Positions 7,199 to 9,719 of a stretch of 9,719 nt of DNA are shown in pieces. The notes beneath the pieces are model-generated. The model saw nothing but the letters and a program-made list of their open reading frames with translations. It was not told the DNA's origin and ran no database searches. How positions within the stretch are numbered: position 1 is the stretch's first letter; each line of letters opens with the position of its first letter. The position numbers and the translations under genes were made by a program. Location: NCBI GenBank assembly GCA_934503275.1, contig CAKSVD010000040.1, positions 1-9,719 on the forward strand, in the 5' to 3' direction. Origin of the DNA: an uncultured Faecalibacterium sp. GTDB lineage: Bacteria; Bacillota; Clostridia; Oscillospirales; Ruminococcaceae.

Positions 7199-8559
7199 AA
7201 ACCTTTGTGCGCCTGATCCGGCGGTATGTGCTGGCGGCGGTGGGCATCGTTCTGCTGCTGTTGTTTTCCGGTGTTGCAGTGCTGGGCTGGCTGGGTTGGC
7301 AGGAGGGCTGCCGCCTGCCGCAGCGGGAGTATTCATCCAGCGAGATCGCGGATTCCATGGTGGAGACCGCCGAAGGGCTTGCCTTTGGAGCAGAACGCAC
7401 CCCGCAGGAGTGGATGAATGGCTACGAGTGGGCGATGGTGCTGGACGATGTGGGAAACATCCGCTGGAGCTACGGCCTGCCACGGGATCTGAACCATGCC
7501 TACACTCCCGGCGATATCGCCAAATTTGCCCGCTGGTATCTGGCGGATTACCCGGTGTTCTGCTGGACAGAACCCTACGGACTGTTCGTCATCGGGCTGC
7601 CAAAGGGGAGCCTGTGGAAGTACAGCATTTACAGCTCACCGGACTTTGCCCTGAGCATGGTGCGGGTGCTCCCGGCAGCAGCGCTGGGAATGCTGCTGCT
7701 GGGTCTGGCGCTCTGCTTCTGGCTGAGCTGGCGGGGCGCAAAGCGGCTGGAGACCGTGGCAAACGGTCTGGATGCACTGGCGCAGGGGCAGACCGTCCGG
7801 CTGCCTACCGACGGTTTTGCCGGGGAACTGGCAGAAAAGTTGAACCAGACCGGGGCGCAGCTGCAAGCCAAAAATGAGATGCTTTCCCGGCGGGACAACG
7901 CCCGCACCCAGTGGATCGCAGGGGTCAGCCATGACGTGCGCACCCCGCTGGCGCTGATCTTAGGCTGGGCGGAGCAGCTGGAACAGGATGCACTTTTGCC
8001 GGACAGCTCCCGGCAGAAAGCGACCGGCATCCGAACCCAGTGCGAAAAGCTGCGCACCCTCATTGATGACCTGAACCTGACCAGTAAGCTGGAATACGGT
8101 GCCCAGCCCCTGCGCCGGAAAAACCTCCGGGCAGGGCCGTTGTTCCGGCAGCTGGTGGCGCAGTTCTGCGAAAGCCCACTGGCAGAGCGCTGCGAGATCA
8201 CACTGGAACAGGAAGAACCAGCAGAGCAGGCAGTGCTTTCGGTGGATGAGGCGCTGCTGGCACGGCTGCTGGAAAATCTGCTGAACAACAGCGTCCGGCA
8301 TAACCCAAAGCCGGTGAACATTACGGTGCACACCCGGCAGGTAGGGGAGCGCTTCTGCCTGACCGTGGCAGATGACGGTATTGGCTATCCGGCTGCCGTT
8401 CTGGTGGCACTGAACGCTGCGGAGCCTGCCGAAAATGCGCCTCATATCCTTGGCCTGTATGTAGTGCAGCAGATCGCCGCCGCCCATGGCGGCACGGCAG
8501 TGTTCGGGCAGAACACCCCCTGCGGGGCAAAAACAACGGTCTGGCTGCCGGTAAAATAA
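7195..8559 (+). CDS. Membrane sensor histidine kinase (NisK/SpaK-like arrangement)
   Basis: A 454-residue kinase whose ATG lies within the regulator's last codons (ATGA overlap). Two transmembrane helices, about 10-35 and 156-178, bracket an extracytoplasmic region of roughly 115 residues. A short linker follows, then the phospho-acceptor H246 in SHDVRTPLALILGWAEQL, and the ATPase domain with N-box ENLLNNSVRHN (360-370) and G1 box DDGIG (393-397). The expected G2 glycine pattern is reduced to HILGLYVV (417-424). The large outside loop fits direct sensing of an extracellular ligand, unlike the near-loopless BceS-type kinases that sense through their transporter. Its partner is the regulator directly upstream; the ligand is unknown, and an antimicrobial peptide is suggested by the neighbouring transporter. 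No strong terminator follows. Confidence 0.94.
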   Translation: MKTFVRLIRRYVLAAVGIVLLLLFSGVAVLGWLGWQEGCRLPQREYSSSEIADSMVETAEGLAFGAERTPQEWMNGYEWAMVLDDVGNIRWSYGLPRDLNHAYTPGDIAKFARWYLADYPVFCWTEPYGLFVIGLPKGSLWKYSIYSSPDFALSMVRVLPAAALGMLLLGLALCFWLSWRGAKRLETVANGLDALAQGQTVRLPTDGFAGELAEKLNQTGAQLQAKNEMLSRRDNARTQWIAGVSHDVRTPLALILGWAEQLEQDALLPDSSRQKATGIRTQCEKLRTLIDDLNLTSKLEYGAQPLRRKNLRAGPLFRQLVAQFCESPLAERCEITLEQEEPAEQAVLSVDEALLARLLENLLNNSVRHNPKPVNITVHTRQVGERFCLTVADDGIGYPAAVLVALNAAEPAENAPHILGLYVVQQIAAAHGGTAVFGQNTPCGAKTTVWLPVK

Positions 8560-8796
8560 AAAATGTGAACCTTTTAGGTGTTTCCACCCAGAAAAGTCCA
8601 CATAGAAAACGCTGCTTCGGATTTATAAGAGATCGCAGTTGTCCAAATCCCTGCCATGAATCATGGTTGTTGATGCACATTTGATGCTCGGTCTGAACAG
8701 GCTAGATTGCGGCTGCCATTTTGGGCTCGAACCAGCCCATTTTCCCGGCTTTGCATAAAAACTCAATGCCTGTTTTAAGGGGCTGATTTTGGCTCT

Positions 8797-8822
8797 GCAC
8801 ATTTTTGCACACTTTTTGCACA
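8797..8822. repeat. Three GCACA repeats, candidate integrase arm-type sites (left)
   Basis: GCACA occurs at 8797-8801, 8807-8811 and 8818-8822, spaced 10 and 11 bp; the last two are preceded by five T residues. Helically phased short direct repeats about 150 bp from a tRNA-derived core are what arm-binding sites of tyrosine integrases look like. The role is inferred. Confidence 0.45.
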
Positions 8823-8841
8823 CCGGAACGTCTGGATAACG

Positions 8842-8885
8842 GATGCAAGAAGGAATGACAGATGCAAGGAATGCAGCAGATGCAA
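8842..8885. repeat. GATGCAA direct repeats
   Basis: GATGCAA occurs at 8842-8848, 8861-8867 and 8879-8885, and AATGCAG at 8870-8876. AGGAATG is also repeated (8851-8857, 8867-8873). They could be binding sites for an excisionase or an integration host factor, or may be residual tandem duplication. Confidence 0.4.
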
Positions 8886-8890
8886 AACGT

Positions 8891-8927
8891 GAATTTACGA
8901 TAAAACGATAAAAATAACGAATTTACG
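8891..8927. repeat. GAATTTACG repeat pair enclosing tandem ACGATAAAA
   Basis: GAATTTACG at 8891-8899 and 8919-8927 brackets two overlapping ACGATAAAA units (8897-8905 and 8905-8913). The segment is very AT-rich and ends 36 bp before the tRNA remnant. This would suit a bending or recombinase accessory site; the function is unproven. Confidence 0.4.
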
Positions 8928-8963
8928 CAATTCTGAAAATTGACGATTGTAGCACGTCGGTTT

Positions 8964-9008
8964 CTCTTAATCAGTGGGCCCAGGGTTCGAGTCCCTGGAG
9001 ATGCACCA
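8964..9008 (+). pseudogene. 3' half of tRNA-Lys(CTT): probable att-site core
   Basis: From the anticodon loop onward this is a textbook tRNA. Anticodon loop CTCTTAA (8964-8970) has anticodon CTT at 8966-8968, followed by the 3' anticodon-stem strand TCAGT, a 5-base variable region, the T-arm CAGGG-TTCGAGT-CCCTG (8981-8997), acceptor strand GAGATGC, discriminator A and encoded CCA (9006-9008). Upstream there is no matching 5' anticodon strand (ACTGA would be needed; GGTTT is present) and no D-arm, so it cannot make a tRNA. A fragment starting in the anticodon loop and running to the exact 3' end is the signature left by tyrosine-recombinase integration into a tRNA gene. An intact tRNA-Lys(CTT) would be expected to the left of the window. 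Confidence 0.8.
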
Positions 9009-9014
9009 GATATT

Positions 9015-9048
9015 GAACGCCAAATCGTAAGATTTGGCGTTCTTTTTT
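9015..9048 (+). terminator. Strong intrinsic terminator after the tRNA remnant
   Basis: GAACGCCAAATC and GATTTGGCGTTC form a perfect 12-bp stem with a GTAA loop, followed by six T residues (9043-9048). It begins 7 bases after the tRNA CCA. It is either the native tRNA terminator or one supplied by an element that integrates at the tRNA end. Confidence 0.93.
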
Positions 9049-9057
9049 GTTATGTAA

Positions 9058-9073
9058 CCCCGAAAAATCGGGG
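9058..9073. other. Small hairpin
   Basis: CCCCGA and TCGGGG pair perfectly around AAAA. No T-run follows. It sits between the terminator and the right-hand GCACGGT repeats. Confidence 0.4.
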
Positions 9074-9075
9074 CT

Positions 9076-9105
9076 TGCACGGTCAATGCACGGTTTTTGC
9101 ACGGT
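9076..9105. repeat. Three TGCACGGT repeats, candidate integrase arm-type sites (right)
   Basis: TGCACGGT occurs at 9076-9083, 9087-9094 and 9098-9105, each exactly 11 bp apart. They share the TTTTTGCAC core with the left-hand set (8813-8821 against 9094-9102) and point the same way. Phased repeats just past a tRNA 3' end and a terminator resemble the arm region at the end of tRNA-integrated elements. Not proven. Confidence 0.5.
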
Positions 9106-9275
9106 TGGTGTTTTCGTGGGAATCCTTTGCATGGGCTGGAATTGCTTTGAAATGCGTGGCAAATTTTGCATCAAGTCAACAGAGCCAGACGGAGTTGCGC
9201 CTTTACTTCAGGGTCTGCGTTCTTCAGCTTTCAACGTGCGGTGCGGGATTTGGCAATAAAAAATCGCCACACAAC

Positions 9276-9320
9276 AACCTGAACCTGACCGTCCCTTCCG
9301 GGATGGCCTTGGTTCGGGTT
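9276..9320 (+). other. Long imperfect hairpin
   Basis: AACCTGAACC (9276-9285) pairs with GGTTCGGGTT (9311-9320), and inside it ACCGTCCC-like bases pair with GGGATGG around a TTCC loop. Two of the pairs are G-U on the plus strand and would be A-C mismatches on the minus strand, so the plus-strand RNA folds better. No T-run follows, so it is not an obvious terminator. Confidence 0.45.
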
Positions 9321-9325
9321 CGTAA

Positions 9326-9358
9326 AGAGAGGACTGGACGGTGCCAGCCCTCTTGACA
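9326..9358. repeat. 33-bp dispersed hairpin repeat, copy 2
   Basis: It matches 3840-3872 at 32 of 33 positions. The single difference (A 9333) breaks one stem pair on the plus strand (A-C) but gives a tolerated G-U on the minus strand. On the minus strand it is followed by only a weak T-run and no gene precedes it closely, so unlike copy 1 it has no evident terminator job. Confidence 0.85.
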
Positions 9359-9375
9359 AGGAAAAACACAAGGTT

Positions 9376-9391
9376 CTTTATTATAATAAAG
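9376..9391. promoter_or_regulatory. AT-rich 16-bp perfect palindrome
   Basis: CTTTATTATAATAAAG is a perfect palindrome and contains TATAAT (9382-9387). It lies about 37 bp upstream of the sigma gene -35 box, where a dimeric regulator could bind. TTGACA at 9353-9358 is 23 bases from that TATAAT, too far for a standard promoter. Confidence 0.35.
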
Positions 9392-9427
9392 CTATAAGAA
9401 CAGGATAAAGACAATTATTTGAGATTT

Positions 9428-9455
9428 TTGAAAAAACGGAAATCATTTTTATGAT
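9428..9455 (+). promoter_or_regulatory. Promoter of the sigma factor gene
   Basis: TTGAAA (9428-9433) and TATGAT (9450-9455) are separated by 16 bases, close to the housekeeping consensus. The implied transcript start near 9462 leaves a leader of about 20 bases before the GTG at 9484 and excludes the in-frame ATG at 9451, which sits inside the -10 box. Confidence 0.6.
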
Positions 9456-9483
9456 ATGGAACGTTTTAATAGACAGGAAGGGG

Positions 9484-9719
9484 GTGAACCGTATCCAGAC
9501 AGAATTATTGCTGCGGAAAGCGCAGAGCGGAGATACGGGTGCGCTGGACACTCTGATTACAGCGTACTATCCACAAATTCTGAACTATTGCCGTTGGCAT
9601 ACAGCGGACGAGCAGCAGGCGCAGGATGCAGCACAGGAAACCTTTTTGAAAGCGGTGCGCTGGCTGGATTCCTGTGGTGGATTTCAGGGGGCATTCCGTC
9701 CCTTTCTGTACAAAATCGC
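9484..9719 (+). CDS. ECF-like RNA polymerase sigma factor, N-terminal part (3'-truncated by window)
   Basis: The frame is open to the right edge, giving 78 complete codons. From GTG it reads MNRIQTELLLRKAQSGD, then ALDTLITAYYPQILNYC and AQDAAQETFLKAV: the sigma-70 region 2 pattern, with the region 2.2 D-x-x-Q-E-T-F-L core-binding helix at residues 48-55. Region 4 would lie outside the window. The GTG start is chosen because the preceding AGGAAGGGG supplies a Shine-Dalgarno, though closely spaced, and because the promoter's -10 box overlaps the alternative ATG at 9451 (11 residues longer). The regulon is unknown; no anti-sigma gene is in view. Confidence 0.82.
   Translation, partial: MNRIQTELLLRKAQSGDTGALDTLITAYYPQILNYCRWHTADEQQAQDAAQETFLKAVRWLDSCGGFQGAFRPFLYKI

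Larger units (their letters stand above)
8560..8963. other. Non-coding stretch left of the tRNA remnant
   Basis: I see no protein gene here. The stretch becomes increasingly AT-rich to the right. It contains a perfect inverted repeat CCATGA-A-TCATGG (8654-8666), a 6-bp-stem hairpin TGGGCT/AGCCCA (8722-8739), and three sets of short direct repeats (listed separately) between 8797 and 8927. A minus-strand frame beginning with GTG at 8823 is built from the GCACA repeats and lacks a ribosome binding site. The repeats leading up to the tRNA remnant resemble the end of an integrated element. Confidence 0.5.
9106..9483. other. Non-coding stretch between the right-hand repeats and the sigma factor gene
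   Basis: No convincing gene is seen. Plus- and minus-strand frames here lack ribosome binding sites and family resemblance. Contents are a long imperfect hairpin (9276-9320), copy 2 of the 33-bp hairpin repeat (9326-9358), an AT-rich 16-bp palindrome (9376-9391) and the sigma gene promoter (9428-9455). Nothing recognisable lies in 9106-9275. Confidence 0.5.

Noticed and set aside
8722..8739. GGTTCGAGCCC on the minus strand, resembling a tRNA T-arm
   Set aside because: With the T-loop placed correctly the two stem strands do not pair, and there is no acceptor end or CCA; it is just a small hairpin.
8623..8823. Small Cys/Lys-rich minus-strand frame, briefly considered as a peptide precursor
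   Set aside because: It starts with GTG inside the GCACA repeats, has no ribosome binding site, no leader-like region and no Ser/Thr/Cys-rich core.
8927..9008. Possibility of a complete tRNA-Lys, using GCAATTC at 8927 as the 5' acceptor strand
   Set aside because: Although most of those bases could pair with GAGATGC, there is no D-arm, the anticodon stem does not pair, and the spacing is 6 bases too long.
8797..9105. The GCAC repeats as a CRISPR array or plasmid iterons
   Set aside because: Units are only 5-8 bp with 10-11 bp steps and no spacers, and no replication protein gene is present.
8971..9174. Minus-strand frame containing LQGLEPWAH
   Set aside because: That peptide is the usual spurious reverse-strand translation of a tRNA T-arm and acceptor end.
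3840..9358. The two 33-bp repeats as ends of a composite transposon
   Set aside because: They are short, internally palindromic and not accompanied by a transposase; one functions as a terminator. A dispersed hairpin family is simpler.

Overview
The window is high-GC, gene-dense DNA with Firmicute-style Shine-Dalgarno sites and translationally coupled genes. The base composition, protein flavour and a dispersed hairpin repeat suggest a gut Clostridia member of the Oscillospiraceae (Faecalibacterium-like). That placement is inference; no rRNA or other marker is present.

Layout. (1) Positions 1-3417, plus strand: two consecutive half-size ABC exporter-fold proteins (membrane domain plus ATPase), the first cut by the left window edge, almost certainly forming a heterodimer. 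(2) 3461-3730: a scar of a large serine recombinase gene, followed by a run of hairpins. (3) 3834-6313, minus strand: a three-gene operon (ATPase, then two small six-helix permeases) resembling lantibiotic self-protection transporters (SpaFEG / NisFEG / MutFEG type). It ends in a clear intrinsic terminator. (4) 6314-6478: a divergent control region with two outward -10 boxes and 11-bp-phased direct repeats midway between them. (5) 6479-8559, plus strand: an OmpR-family response regulator and a histidine kinase with a large extracytoplasmic sensor loop, overlapping by 4 bp. (6) 8560-9483: about 0.9 kb without a convincing protein gene. It holds short direct repeats, the 3' half of a tRNA-Lys(CTT) gene, a perfect 12-bp-stem terminator, a second set of phased repeats, another hairpin, a second copy of the dispersed hairpin repeat, and a promoter. 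(7) 9484-9719: the start of an ECF-like sigma factor gene, cut by the right edge.

How it works together. The transporter operon and the two-component pair form a self-contained sense-and-expel module for a cationic or lantibiotic-like peptide: the kinase would sense outside the cell, the regulator would bind the shared intergenic repeats, and both divergent transcripts would rise. No peptide precursor or modification gene is visible, so it reads as orphan immunity or resistance. The tRNA-Lys remnant, flanked on both sides by helically phased GCAC repeats, looks like an integration-site junction of tyrosine-recombinase elements. The resistance module could therefore lie on a mobile or formerly mobile island, possibly abutting a second element that begins just right of the tRNA remnant.
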